The translations under genes were made by a program, and so were the position numbers. Below the pieces are notes generated by a model, which had not been told where the DNA came from, did no database searches, and saw nothing but the letters and a program-made list of their open reading frames with translations. Below are positions 1 through 12,109 of a stretch of 64,000 nucleotides of DNA, in pieces (position 1 is the first letter of the stretch; each line of letters starts with the position of its first letter). This DNA is from Pseudorasbora parva. Taxonomy: Eukaryota; Chordata; Actinopteri; Cypriniformes; Gobionidae. The DNA is taken from positions 186,001 to 250,000 of the forward strand of contig NC_090179.1 in the NCBI RefSeq assembly GCF_024679245.1, given 5' to 3'.

Positions 1-80
1 AACTAGTCATTAACACACTTCAAGTACACTGAAAATGAGTCTGCAAGTATACTTAGTATACTTTTTTCACTATAGGGAAT

Positions 81-386
81 GGGGTAAGAAAAATAATCTT
101 ATTTCTGATTGAAATCTTGTTTTTTTCCCCGTCCCAAACAGAAATAAGATTATTTTACTCACCCCATTGGCAGATAATTTTGTCTGTGTTAAGCAAAAAC
201 TCACTATATTTTGATATTTTTCCCCAGAAAACAAGCAAAATCATATCATATCAAGCATATCATACAATATCAAACAAATAATGTCATTTTACTGATCTAG
301 TAAATGCATCTTGATTTAAGAATTGTTAGATATTTTGACTGGAAACAAGAAAAATATACTAAATAAGAAGAGCATTTTTTGCAGTG
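81..386. mobile_element. Nonautonomous DNA element fragment with hairpin
   Basis: A hairpin is visible at 81-165: the arm 81-106 is nearly the reverse complement of 140-165, both carrying an ATAATCTTATTTCT core. The segment runs on to CATTTTTTGCAGTG at 373-386, which reads as an inverted terminal end starting CACTGCAAAAAATG. From memory, this arrangement resembles a very common nonautonomous DNA element of cyprinid genomes. The opposite end and target duplication are not clear. There is no coding capacity. Confidence 0.5.
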
Positions 387-883
387 TACCCTTGAGTAGA
401 GGAAAACAATTATATAATTGTACCCCAAAGACAAATTGGGCTCCTTCAAAGGTACAGTTATACGTTTTGTTCCCCAAGAAACAAAATTGCACCTCCATTG
501 TTAAAAAAAAAAAAAAAATCCTGAGAGTGTACAGCAAACTTTCTGCACTACTGGCATCAGAAAAAATAATTGAGAAACTTCAACTGGTCAGACGAACACA
601 AAGTCCCACCATGAGCAGAGGTTGAGGTGATGGGCTGATCAAACAAACAACTCTTCACTTTTTACAATCTCTCCAAGGAACATTTCACCCAAAAATTAAG
701 ATGTGAAGCATTGCTCAAATCAGAATGTATAGCCGTGGTGTTGAATTGACCCAACCACTGGTTCACTGAAAAACCTCAGTTTGTGTTCCACAGAAGAGAG
801 GCTGACATTTAATTGTTGGGTGAACTTCTCCTTTTTATTCTGAGAGACTTTACGTCTGAGGAATGTGCTCTGTCAGACGGTAC
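387..883. other. Intronic sequence, no gene seen
   Basis: This stretch lies downstream of the second sialidase coding exon on the minus strand, so it is probably part of that gene's next intron. It contains AT-rich unique-looking DNA and an A-tract near 500. Short open frames here show no recognisable domain. The expected large last exon of a Neu3 gene was looked for in minus frames and not found, so it must lie left of the window. Confidence 0.5.
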
Positions 884-1139
884 CTTTAATGGTGTCCCCT
901 ATGACCGTCCTGGTAAGGTCAGTGACGGAGCTCCAGGTGTCCCCGTGGTCACTGCTGGACACATAGCAGAGCCGCGTCACGTTCTTCCCTGTGATTAACT
1001 GGTAAGACTCAGAGGTGTGACCCAGAACCGCGATGAAGAACAGGAAGATGGTGCCCGTGAACTCATCATAAACGGGGCACGGGTTCATTGAGCGGTGGCC
1101 CTCCAGTCGAGCGCTACTCAACACCTCCATGTCCTTCCA
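884..1139 (-). CDS. neu3: Neu3-like sialidase, second coding exon (partial gene)
   Basis: Second visible coding exon of a plasma-membrane type (Neu3) sialidase, which removes terminal sialic acid from gangliosides. The minus-strand acceptor TCCTCAG ends at 1140; the donor G|GTACC follows 884. The exon is 256 bp and enters in phase 0, matching the upstream exon, and leaves in phase 1. The peptide has MNPCPV, the FLFFI hydrophobic stretch and an Asp box (SSDHGDTW, S-x-D-x-G-x-T-W) at about residues 129-136 of the joined protein. It ends in the DLTRTVIGD region typical of Neu3. The catalytic remainder (Tyr/Glu nucleophile pair and later Asp boxes) would be in a third exon off the left edge. Fish carry several neu3 paralogues, and which one this is cannot be decided here. 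Confidence 0.85.
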
Positions 1140-1221
1140 CTGAGGACACAGATAAGAGGTGTTTTTGATTATGAAAAACATATCATGTAATAGTGATGTC
1201 ATATGTTGTCATGCGCCTTAC

Positions 1222-1434
1222 ATCCACGTAGTTTTTGTAAAACGTGCCCTTGCGCATGACCAGCAGATGTGCTTGAGCGTCTGCCGGAGTCAGCCTCTCC
1301 TCACAGAAGGCCAAGAAACGGCTGGAGCGAGGAACGTAGATCAGCGCCGGCACGCGGTACGTGACTCCACTCGGCTCCTTCTGGAAAAGCATGGATCGGG
1401 CTGGGAAGTACCGAGACGCCATAGCATCACCTAA
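1222..1434 (-). CDS. neu3: Neu3-like sialidase, first coding exon
   Basis: First coding exon of the Neu3-type sialidase. The acceptor TGTTTTCAG ends at 1435, so a noncoding 5' exon must lie further right. The first in-frame ATG is at 1422-1420 and the coding part is 1422-1222, giving 67 residues in phase 0. The donor is GAT|GTAAGG at 1221-1216. The peptide carries the sialidase Y-R-V-P motif at residues 22-25 (the F/YRIP motif, whose Arg contacts the sialate carboxylate), followed by ALIYVP, the FLAFCEER block and the LLVMRKG block, in the same order as vertebrate NEU3. A four-residue in-frame stretch upstream of this ATG holds no better start. The ancestral Ala in FLAFAE is Cys here. Assignment to Neu3 rather than Neu2/Neu4 rests on overall recognition of the exon pair. 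Confidence 0.85.
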
Positions 1435-1525
1435 CTGAAAACACAAGAATAGTTCACGTCAGTACCCTTTTTCATTTACTCCAAACTCCAATGCAACATT
1501 TTAAAAAGAACTGTGAACCGTGAAA

Positions 1526-1563
1526 CGAAATAGATGCCCGAGGTGGCTCGGGCATCTATTTCG
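1526..1563. repeat. 17-bp perfect inverted repeat at LINE 5' junction
   Basis: Positions 1526-1542 are the exact reverse complement of 1547-1563, with a 4-base GTGG loop. The right arm and loop belong to the LINE sequence; the left arm looks like a copied-back piece of it. See the LINE fragment that begins here. Confidence 0.85.
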
Positions 1564-1734
1564 GATGCCTCCTGGACGCCTTCCCAGGGAGGTGTTCCGG
1601 GCACGTCCCACCGGGAGGAGGCCCCGGGGAAGACCCAGGACACGCTGGAGGGATTATGTCTCCAGGCTGGCCTGGGAACGCCTCGGGGTACCCCCGGAGG
1701 AGCTGGAGGAAGTGGCCAGAGAGAAGGAAGTCTG
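1540..1734 (+). pseudogene. Non-LTR retrotransposon ORF2 C-terminus (5'-truncated, interrupted)
   Basis: The plus frame encodes a peptide with the blocks RWLGHLFRMPPG, GRRPRGRPRTRWRDY and LAWERLGVPPEELEE. This is the C-terminal tail of a common teleost LINE (RTE/Rex-like, family name uncertain) that ends in GATG repeats. Only about 65 codons survive. The 5' side is truncated at a foldback, and the 3' side stops abruptly at 1734, where a CACTG-ended element begins. The missing last bases of this LINE resume at 6881. No reverse transcriptase core is present. Confidence 0.7.
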
Positions 1735-2975
1735 CACTGTAAAAAAAATCCCCGTAAAATTTACGGTAAAAAAACGGCAGCTGTGGTTGCCAGAAATATA
1801 CCGTAAAAAAATACGGCAGTTACGTTTTAGTTTTTACGGGGCAACAACATATAATTTAAAGGTTTATAATGTCGTAATTACGGCTATAAACTGTTTATTT
1901 TACAGTTCAAAACCATATAATTTGAAAGATTATATTTTTGCACAGTGCACTATAAACAATTACGGTAAATATAATATTATTATAATGTAATAATCACGGT
2001 TGAAAACCGTTTATTTTACCATTCAAAACTGTACACTGTAAAAAAATACCCATCAAATTTATGGTAAAAAAACGGCAGCTGTGGTTGCCAGAACTTTACC
2101 ATAAAAAATACAGCAGCAACGTTTTAGATTTTATGGGACAGCAGCATAAAATTTAAAGGTTTATAATGTCGTAATTACGGCTATAAACTGTTTATTTTAC
2201 AGTTCAAAACCATATAATTTGAAAGATTATATTTTTGCACAGCGCACTATAAACAATTACGGTAAAAATGTTTTAACTGAAATAATATTAAATTACCAAC
2301 TTATTGAAATGCTGATATCTGTTATGTACCTTTGATATAGATTGACAGCCACCAATTACAGTGGTGATGAGAATCACATGATGAATCAAAGCTCATCACA
2401 CGCAGCTTTTGGAGAGACAATATTAACATATAGAAGGTGCACACACAAACACTAAACACCAAACACCATCATGGTAGCACACATGATGTTTTAAAAATGC
2501 AATAAACATTAATTTAACAACATTAGATGTAAAATAAAACCTTAATGTACATAAGTGATTAGAAAAAACTAAGAAGAAACATAGTTAATTTAATGAAAAT
2601 GCATCAAATGCGAAGTGTCACGTGGGGAATTCTGGGAATGTCAATTTACGGTTTTTCACTGTTAATTACACAATGACCTGTTCTTTTCACTTCGAAAAAC
2701 TGTACATTTAACGGTGTTTTACTGTTAAATAAAATAAAATGTATAACATTTGTAAATTATACAGTTTTAACCTGTAAAAAAAATGGTTTTTAACCGTAAT
2801 AATTACATTATAAACCTTTAAATTATATGGTGCTGTCCCGTAAAACCTAAAACCTTACTGCCGTATTTTTTACGGTAAAGTTCTGGCAACCACAGCTGCC
2901 GGTTTTTTACCGTAAATTTTATGGGGAAAAACTGTTGTTTTTACGGGAAAACGCTGGCAGCTGCCGTTACCAGAG
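1735..2975. repeat. Direct and inverted subterminal repeats of the CACTG element
   Basis: About 235 bp at 1735-1970 is repeated directly at 2034-2267, including CACTGTAAAAAA, CGGCAGCTGTGGTTGCCAG and the long AT-rich block that follows. A partial inverted copy lies at about 2800-2960. This suggests a tandem duplication of the element's end, or one family member inserted in another. Between 2270 and 2640, and from 2980 to about 4800, the sequence is AT-rich with no gene or domain recognised. Confidence 0.6.
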
Positions 2976-4824
2976 AATTATGAAACTATGCACACTATGA
3001 AATTCAAAATTAGGCGTGGTTAGAGGAGGCACTGGTTTTTTTTTTTTTTTTTTTTTTTTACATAAATATAAATATAAAACCAGTAAGTATTACATAAAAA
3101 TGTAAAGACTAAAAGAAAAAAGGAAACAAAAAGCATAAAATTTGATGTATTTATATTGCATATAAATTTTCAATGGATTTTTTTTTTTTTACATAAACAA
3201 AATAATAAACTTAATGTGATTCATATTTGTAAGTATACACAGATTAAACGGGTAAGATTTGTGTAATTGTATTAATAAACTGAATGTGATTGATATATGC
3301 CAGTTATACGTAAATTAAACAGGATGGAAAAGCACACCGAAAAATGCTCATGTTAAATCAACACTTCCCGGTGTTCATGTGTGTGCTCACTACTGAGTTA
3401 ACCTCTTAACCCTCGCCCTGCCCTGAGAAATAAATAAAAAAATGACATACCCCAAATAAAAATGTCTGCAGCTCTTAAACCCTATGGTCTATATCCATAA
3501 ATGTGGTCTTATTTTAAACTAGACACTTTAAATTATGTTACCCAAAAGTCATAATAACTCAAAGTAGTATAGGGACAGATTAAAACAAGGGGAAATATGC
3601 ATGTAAGTGACTCACGTTTTTATTTTTTTATTAATCCCTTATGGAAAAAATTTTTAGATTTTAATTTTAATGCCCTGAAATAACCTAAATATAAAACTGA
3701 ATGTCTGATCATGCTTTGATTAAAATTTGAGGACGATTCTCTCAAAAATGTAGCTTCTGTAAGCTTTTATGTCAAAAAAGACTGGGCGTCCTTTCAATAA
3801 AGTCCAATTATATTAGAACATTTGTGTAATAGTAAAGAGTATTTTTTATTCAAATAAATCTGCAATAAACTGCTAATTATAATGCATTTGCAGTCCCTGA
3901 TAACTAAAACAACTATTTACAGAATTTACCAGTGTAAAAAAACTCATTTAGTTGATAAAAAAAGTCTCTTATTTAGTCTGCGCGTTGTGTGTAAGTGTGT
4001 GTGCTTACACTGGCAGGCGCTGGATACGATGAATGAAAACTGTGAAGACGACGCTAAGTAACAGCTAAGTAAGCATGAGGTATTCACTAATGCTTCTTAC
4101 GACATCTCTTACATAAACTACGCAAAATATTGTCTTTTGATTCGTTACTACATCCATCAATCAAATCTATGCTGGCTATGCATTGGCTAGGCATTGACTG
4201 GCTTATCCAACGAAGGACCGGCGAGTTTGACTGACAGATGCATCACCCAGTGACGCGCTCCCTTTCTAGCAAGTTTCCTAACCGGGCTTGTGATTGAAGG
4301 AAAGAGACATGGGAGGGTTTAATATGACCGGAATAGTCCACAGTACAGGGGAGATTGTCAAAATAAGGCTTACAATCGCTATTTCATTGAAAATGGACAT
4401 GATTGATTACTCTTAACGCAAAACGCTTATGCAAACAACGGAGGATTTTTAGTTTTTTCCCCTTATTTTTTCGTTGTTTTGGATTAAAAGTGGGATGCAT
4501 TTTGAAGAGTGGACTCTTACACAGACATGTATGCTGTTGTTTCGTGGATTCGTCCGATCTGATCTGAACGTCAGGAGATGAAAGATGAGTACCGCGTTCA
4601 TTATGCTAATGTTTAAATAGCCACTGCTTTAGCATTTAATTTAACCCTTTCCTCTCTGGTGTATTTATTGCAAAAACGAGTTCAGAACATGAATCTTGAG
4701 TGTTTTAGCTTTCAAATGATGCATAGTTTGTGATAGTTGATTGAACAGTTTGTATAAAACAAAAGTAATTATAAGTAGAGACACGCCCACTTGCGTCAGA
4801 CGCCCCGCCCACGATCCGGTGCGG

Positions 4825-6262
4825 ATTAAGAAGTTAAAGTACCATTGAAGCAGTGTTGATGTTAATGAGATAATTAAGTGATGATTGAGCATTAATGATG
4901 AACACCTGATGATAACCATGATGGTGAACAGTGTTTTCTTTAGTTGGGCTCTTGACCCTTATCTCTTTCACATTAATTTTCTGGCTGCTTTAACTGTGTT
5001 TGTAAAGCACTTTTGTTAAAGCATGGAAAGCCAAGAAAGAAACATGGCCAGATGATTTGGCTCTTTAATGGTGATTATATAATCGTCATGTAGTGGTTGA
5101 ATCACTGAGCTCATTCAGATTCTAATGCTCTGGTTATAAAGGTGATGTGCCGTATGTGTAATAATAGCCATGTGGTTTGCAGTATGATATCCAGTATGAT
5201 TGTTGTAATCAAACAATATGCAGGTTTATAAAAAAAAGTTTTAAACTACAGCATAATTTAGACGCACACAGACATCAAGAATCAGTGTATGTATCTCTAC
5301 AATGGTGACAAGCAAAAAAAAAAAAATTCAGATAAACATCTACTCTTAACATGAAACAAGCAACTATAAAACGTCACAAGAAAAACAGCAAAAGTAAAAA
5401 ATAAATAGTAAGAATCAAAGAAAATTTGTCAATTCAGATGGATAATTAATTCATGCCGCAATGCATGCTGGGACCCATGGGAGAGTTTTGATTGGTGGTA
5501 CCCAGCATGCACTGCAGCATGAAGCTTTTCATTGATTGTCACCATTGTTGAGATTCATACACTGATTGTTGATATCTGTTTGTGTCTAATGATTGCCATA
5601 GATTAAAACCTTTTGCACACTTTTTTATTTTTAGCTCTGCATATTATTAGATTGCCACACCATTGCTGAAACTCATGCTGTAGAACGAAATAGCTAGTTG
5701 GCCACTATTATGAATAAAACAAAATTAACACACATAACAAGGACCTTCGACTCTGAAAAAGATCAGTGATCACTAGATGATGATTATAGCATCATGAACA
5801 ACAAGCCAAATCACCTGGCCATGTCTTTGCTTTGCTTTCCATGCCATAACAATAGTGCTGTAAACACAGTTAAAGCAGCCAGAAAACTAATGTTGGAGAG
5901 TCAAGGGTCAAGAGCCCAACTAAAGAAAATACTGCTCACCATCATGGTGACTTCAAATATAACTATTATTTTCATTAAAACATAAATTACACAAATAAAG
6001 TCAGTCTGGTTGGTAATGTGTGACGCTGGTAATGCTGTTTGTGGAGTTGTTTAATCCTCTGATGGGATCTTCAGAGATTTAATGTCTTCTTTTATCTTCA
6101 GTTGATTTCATCTAAAGCTGTGGCTGAAGTCAGATGTAGTTCTCGTGTTTCTCTTTCCTTCAGTGATTCTGATTGTTATCATCAGGTGTTCATCATTAAT
6201 GTTCAATCGGCTCTTAATTATCTCATTAAGGTCAACACTGGTTGAATAGTACTTTAACTCAG
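4825..6262. repeat. Large foldback core of the CACTG element
   Basis: Sequence at 4825-5020 returns as its reverse complement at about 5850-5960 and 6185-6262, including the GATGAACACCTGATGATAA block. The arms meet at a palindromic centre near 5452-5525 containing GCAATGCATGCTGGGA and its inverse. The same arms and centre recur in the 57.3-60.0 kb element, so this is a family feature. Confidence 0.65.
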
Positions 6263-6880
6263 TAGTGAGCTTCTCATCTGAGAATCTTACCTGTTTCATT
6301 TATGTTTGATTTACAAATAAGATTTTCATTAAGTTTATTAATTTGTTTGTCAAAATTACATAATCAAAATGCATGGAACATTTATATGCAATTCAAATAC
6401 ATGTTTAGACATTTTTAAAGTGCATAAACTTGTAAAATGACTTACATTTCTAAGAACAACTGACTAAAACATAAGTTTTTACAATATTTAGATATCAAAT
6501 TAACAAAATAGTTTTTAAAGTATTACAGTATTTCTCTGTTGTTGATACCAATATTTGTAGGCTTAACAAACAAATTTGTTTATAATCACATATTGTTGTA
6601 AATATAACACAATATTCTGTTTAACAGTTTACAAAAGTTCATTGTGATTTAAACAAAAAATATATGTCTTTGGGGTTCTAATAATATTCTGTTGGGATTT
6701 TACATTGTTTTTTTGTAAATGTTACAGGCATAAGGTTAGATCTATTACAGTTATTCACCGTATATAGTACGGAACCTGTACTGTTTCCTACGGAAACTTT
6801 CTGTTTAGCAAATAACAGTTTTTAACCGTAGAATATTACAACCTTACACCGTTAAAATCACGGCCGTTTTTTAGAGTGTG

Positions 6881-6952
6881 GGCGTCTCTGCTTAGACTGT
6901 TGCCCCCGCGACCCGGCCCCGGATAAGCAGAAGATGATGGATGGATGGATGG
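6881..6952 (+). mobile_element. LINE 3' terminus with GATG tail (continuation of 1540-1734)
   Basis: This is the end of the teleost LINE whose coding tail is at 1540-1734: CTGCTTAGACTGTTGCCC, then CCGCGACCCGGCCCCGGATAA, then AGAAGATGATGGATGGATGG. It directly continues the interrupted sequence after a 5144-bp insertion. The GATG tandem tail is typical of RTE-type LINE 3' ends. Confidence 0.75.
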
Positions 6953-7085
6953 CTGTGAACCCATAAATATTTCCCCTCCACAGGTTTGATGTTTTTCAAT
7001 AATCACATCCCGAATATGCAGAAGATGTTCAGTGCATGGTGGCTTATTGGGGTATCGTTATTATTTCTAAATTAATCTCTAGAGT

Positions 7086-10000
7086 GAATGATTCAGTGAC
7101 TCACTCATAAAGACTTCACTTGTTTCATTACTGGATGAATCAGTGTTTTTGAATGAATCTCTTGAGTGAATGATTCAGTGACTCACTCATAAAGACTTCA
7201 CTTGTTTCATTACTGGATGAATCAGTGTTTTTGAATGAATCTCTTGAGTGAATGATTCAATGACTCACTCATGAAGACTTCACTTGTTTCATTACTGGAT
7301 AAATCAGTGTTTTTGAATGAATCTCTTGAGTGAATGATTCAATGACTCACTTATAAAGACTTCACTTGTTTCATTACTGGATGAATCAGTGTTTTTGAAT
7401 GAATCTCTTGAGTGAATGATTCAGTGACTCACTCATAAAGACTTCACTTGTTTCATTACTGGATGAATCAGTGTTTTTGAATGAATCTCTTGAGTGAATG
7501 ATTCAGTGACTCACTCATGAAGACTTCATTTGTTTCATTACTGGATGAATCAGTGTTTTTGAATGAATCTCTTGAGTGAATGATTCAATGACTCACTCAT
7601 GAAGACTTCACTTGTTTCATTACTGGATAAATCAGTGTTTTTGAATGAATCTCTTGAGTGAATGATTCAGTGACTCACTCATGAAGACTTCATTTGTTTC
7701 ATTACTGGATGAATCAGTGTTTTTGAATGAATCTCTTGAGTGAATGATTCAATGACTCACTTATAAAGACTTCACTTGTTTCATTACTGGATGAATCAGT
7801 GTTTTTGAATGAATCTCTTGAGTGAATGATTCAGTGACTCACTCATAAAGACTTCACTTGTTTCATTACTGGATGAATCAGTGTTTTTGAATGAATCTCT
7901 TGAGTGAATGATTCAGTGACTCACTCATAAAGACTTCACTTGTTTCATTACTGGATGAATCAGTGTTTTTGAATGAATCTCTTGAGTGAATGATTCAGTG
8001 ACTCACTCATGAAGACTTCATTTGTTTCATTACTGGATGAATCAGTGTTTTTGAATGAATCTCTTGAGTGAATGATTCAATGACTCACTCATGAAGACTT
8101 CACTTGTTTCATTACTGGATAAATCAGTGTTTTTGAATGAATCTCTAGAGTGAATGATTCAATGACTCACTCATAAAGACTTCACTTGTTTCATTACTGG
8201 ATAAATCAGTGTTTTTGAATGAATCTCTTGAGTGAATGATTCAGTGACTCACTCATGAAGACTTCATTTGTTTCATTACTGGATGAATCAGTGTTTTTGA
8301 ATGAATCTCTTGAGTGAATGATTCAATGACTCACTTATAAAGACTTCACTTGTTTCATTACTGGATGAATCAGTGTTTTTGAATGAATCTCTTGAGTGAA
8401 TGATTCAATGACTCACTTATAAAGACTTCACTTGTTTCATTACTGGATGAATCAGTGTTTTTGAATGAATCTCTTGAGTGAATGATTCAGTGACTCACTC
8501 ATGAAGACTTCATTTGTTTCATTACTGGATGAATCAGTGTTTTTGAATGAATCTCTTGAGTGAATGATTCAATGACTCACTCATGAAGACTTCACTTGTT
8601 TCATTACTGGATAAATCAGTGTTTTTGAATGAATCTCTAGAGTGAATGATTCAATGACTCACTCATAAAGACTTCACTTGTTTCATTACTGGATAAATCA
8701 GTGTTTTTGAATGAATCTCTTGAGTGAATGATTCAGTGACTCACTCATGAAGACTTCATTTGTTTCATTACTGGATGAATCAGTGTTTTTGAATGAATCT
8801 CTTGAGTGAATGATTCAGTGACTCACCCATGAAGACTTCACTTGTTTCATTACTGGATGAATCAGTGTTTTTGAATGAATCTCTTGAGTGAATGATTCAG
8901 TGTCTCACTCATGAAGACTTCATTTGTTTCATTACTGGATGAATCAGTGTTTTTGAATGAATCTCTGGAGTGAATGATTCAATGACTCACTCATGAAGAC
9001 TTCACTTGTTTCATTACTGGATGAATCAGTGTTTTTGAATGAATCTCTTGAGTGAATGATTCAGTGACTCACTCATAAAGACTTCACTTGTTTCATTACT
9101 GGATGAATCAGTGTTTTTGAATGAATCTCTTGAGTGAATGATTCAGTGACTCACTCATGAAGACTTCATTTGTTTCATTACTGGATGAATCAGTGTTTTT
9201 GAATGAATCTCTTGAGTGAATGATTCAATGACTCACTCATGAAGACTTCATTTGTTTCATTACTGGATGAATCAGTGTTTTTGAATGAATCTCTGGAGTG
9301 AATGATTCAATGACTCACTCATAAAGACTTCACTTGTTTCATTATTGGATAAATCAGTGTTTTTGAATGAATCTCTTGAGTGAATGATTCAATGACTCAC
9401 TCATGAAGACTTCACTTGTTTCATTACTGGATAAATCAGTGTTTTTGAATGAATCTCTAGAGTGAATGATTCAATGACTCACTCATAAAGACTTCACTTG
9501 TTTCATTACTGGATAAATCAGTGTTTTTGAATGAATCTCGAGTGAATGATTCAGTGACTCACTCATGAAGACTTCATTTGTTTCGTTACTGGATGAATCA
9601 GTGTTTTTGAATGAATCTCTTGAGTGAATGATTCAGTGACTCACTCATGAAGACTTCACTTGTTTCATTACTGGATGAATCAGTGTTTTTGAATGAATCT
9701 CTTGAGTGAATGATTCAGTGTCTCACTCATGAAGACTTCATTTGTTTCATTACTGGATGAATCAGTGTTTTTGAATGAATCTCTTGAGTGAATGATTCAG
9801 TGACTCACTCATAAAGACTTCACTTGTTTCATTACTGGATGAATCAGTGTTTTTGAATGAATCTCTTGAGTGAATGATTCAGTGACTCACTCATGAAGAC
9901 TTCACTTGTTCCGTTACTGGATGAATCAGTGTTTTTGAATGAATCTCTTGAGTGAATGATTCAATGACTCACTCATAAAGACTTCACTTGTTTCATTACT

Positions 10001-10275
10001 GGATGAATCAGTGTTTTTGAATGAATCTCTTGAGTGAATGATTCAATGACTCACTCATAAAGACTTCTCTTGTTTCATTACTGGATGAATCAGTGTTTTT
10101 GAATGAATCTCTTGAGTGAATGATTCAATGACTCACTCATAAAGACTTCACTTGTTTTATTACTGGATGAATCAGTGTTTTTGAACGGATCTCTTGAGTG
10201 AATGATTCAATGACTCACTCATAAAGACTTCACTTGTTTTATTACTGGATGAATCAGTGTTTTTGAACGGATCTC
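7086..10275. repeat. 82-bp minisatellite, about 39 units
   Basis: The unit runs GAATGATTCAGTGACTCACT to ...AATCTCTTGAGT and repeats every 82 bp (7086, 7168, and so on) for about 3.2 kb. Units differ at a few sites: CATAAAG/CATGAAG, TTCACTTG/TTCATTTG, GGATGAATC/GGATAAATC and CTTGAGT/CTAGAGT/CTGGAGT. One unit near 9540 is 2 bp shorter. The last units near 10190 and 10265 carry GAACGGATCT and then degenerate. Recurrent runs of the same variants suggest several-unit amplification steps. Nearly every unit has TGACTCA, an AP-1 type heptamer. No coding potential is seen. Confidence 0.95.
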
Positions 10276-10453
10276 TTGATTAAACGATTCAATTGCATTT
10301 TTTTATTTTTCAATGACATTTTTTTAAATTTAAACACAATTTTACGTTAATTTTAATTATTCAGATTATTATCGATTACTAATTATGATTCCAATAGGGT
10401 AAAAATATATATATTTTGATATTCACATTTACGCATCATAGCAAAATATTTAA

Positions 10454-10966
10454 AGGGTTAGTTCAGCCCATAATAAAATGTCTGTCATTAACTCCTCTCG
10501 CTAATGTCGCTCCACACCCGTAAGACCTCCGTTCATCTTCACACACAGTTTAAGATATTTTAGATTACAAACTGCTGAAATCACGTGACATTGGCGATCC
10601 GAATCATGAATCGATTCACTGATTCATAACCGTTTGAATCTTTATTTGAGGATTGAACACAAACCCGGAAGAGAAGCCAATGCTGAATAAAGTCGTAGTT
10701 TTTGTTATTTTTGGACCCAAATGTATTTCTGATGCTTCAAGAGACTCTAATTAACCCACTGATGTCTCATATGGACTACTGTGATGATGTTTTTATTCCC
10801 TTTCTGGACATGGACAGTATAGTGTGCATACACTTGCATACGCTCTCGGACTAAATATAAAATATCTTAAACTGTGTGTGAAGATGAACGGAGGTCTTAC
10901 GGGTGTGGAGCGACATTAGGGAGAGGAGTTAATGACAGACATTTCATTTTGGGCTGAACTAACCCT
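10454..10966. mobile_element. Foldback MITE, 513 bp
   Basis: The ends AGGGTTAGTTCAGCCCA and TGGGCTGAACTAACCCT are part of inverted arms of about 110 bp (10454-10568 and about 10856-10966). Both sides are flanked by TTAA, so the target duplication is TTAA or TA. The interior has no ORF of note. This AGGGTTAGTTCA type is one of the most frequent short elements I know from cyprinid DNA. Confidence 0.7.
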
Positions 10967-12109
10967 TTAATTGTAGTTGAATACCATGAACACAAATCAA
11001 AAGACTGAAGAACTCTTACATGAGGAACATTTGCCAATGGTTTAAAAATACCATAAAAACACCTAGCCTAACTAATTTCAAGCAGGGTAAACACTCAGTA
11101 ATTTTAAAAGAATAAATAAATATTAGCATATCTACAAATAATTATGACAAAGATACAACCTGTTTTAATAATATCCTGTTTTGTACAGGAACTAATCAAA
11201 TGTAAAATAACACTGCAATTTTCTGTTTGTTTTTAGTTGTATAATGTAGTTCAGGAATATTAGGCTGCTGTCCCTTTAAGAGCTGCACGGATCCAGTATA
11301 CTGATACACACCCATTCTGTGTTCACGAGGATATTTGAACCGGAACAGAAAACAGTGTGTGAGTCTTCTTGTGCGTCATATTAAAATGCACACAAAGATT
11401 CCTGACCTCAAGTTTACGACTCATGACCATAAGCATTCAGCTCCACAACTGTAATCGATTCTCGATTCCCAACCCTATGGCTTGCATTTGCTTTTCTGAG
11501 CTTGACAGCTCGAGCTTGCCATCTGATTTTCATGATGTAGAAAGAGCAGCACTTACATTCTGCTGAATATCTCCTGATGTTCAAACTAAGAAAAGCCTTC
11601 TTAAAGTCTTCAAGCTTTGAAGGAAGTAAAGTTACTGAAGTTAAAAATGATTAAAAAAGTGCAGACACACACACACATGACACATGCAGAAAGTGTGAGA
11701 GTCAGTGAGAACTATTGTGTTAAAGAAAGACAGAGGTGTTCATGTCAGCATTTTCACAAAAGGCCGCTGAAAAGCAAAGCCTGCCAAGCTTTGTACTCGT
11801 TCTTTCTTCACAATAGTTTGTTCATCACAAGCGTAGTTAGTATGAAATACACACAAAAACTATTTATAAATAATTCCTGATAATATTGCTGTGATAATGA
11901 CAATAATCACTGTAAATAAACAAAATGTCATGTCTACAAAATGCACTTTCTGGTGTGGACGAGCATGAGCAGTTTCAGTCTTTGCTTTTAAAACATGTTT
12001 TCATTTTCTCAAATCATTTACAAGAATATAACAATGCCTTTAGCTTGAAGAAATCAGCAAAGACCAGAGGACGAAGAGGATACTTACAGCAGACAGGCAG
12101 GAGAGACGA
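10967..12109. other. Intergenic, no gene recognised
   Basis: AT-rich sequence with a short CA run near 11660. Small open frames (for example 11617-11880) have low-complexity composition and no domain. It probably contains decayed mobile-element pieces, since phrases such as CTGTCCCTTTAAGAGCTGCA near 11268 look repeat-like. I cannot name them. Confidence 0.4.

Larger units (their letters stand above)
1735..6878. mobile_element. 5.1 kb CACTG-ended (CACTA/EnSpm-like) nonautonomous transposon
   Basis: The left end is CACTGTAAAAAA at 1735 and the right end is TTTTTTAGAGTG at 6867-6878 (reverse complement CACTCTAAAAAA). The dinucleotide TG flanks both sides (1733-1734 and 6879-6880), and joining the flanks restores an uninterrupted LINE 3' end. 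CACT termini with a short 2-3 bp target duplication fit the CACTA/EnSpm superfamily; that assignment is inference. The interior is AT-rich and built from repeats of GGCAGCTGTGGTTGCCAG type plus a large foldback. No transposase is recognisable, so it would need a partner element to move. A second family member is at 57297-59998. Confidence 0.7.

Noticed and set aside
1..870. Last exon of the Neu3 gene within the window
   Set aside because: No minus-strand frame shows the later Asp boxes or the catalytic Tyr/Glu region.
7086..10275. Possible centromeric satellite
   Set aside because: Only about 3 kb, flanked by ordinary intergenic DNA and genes; better called a local minisatellite.
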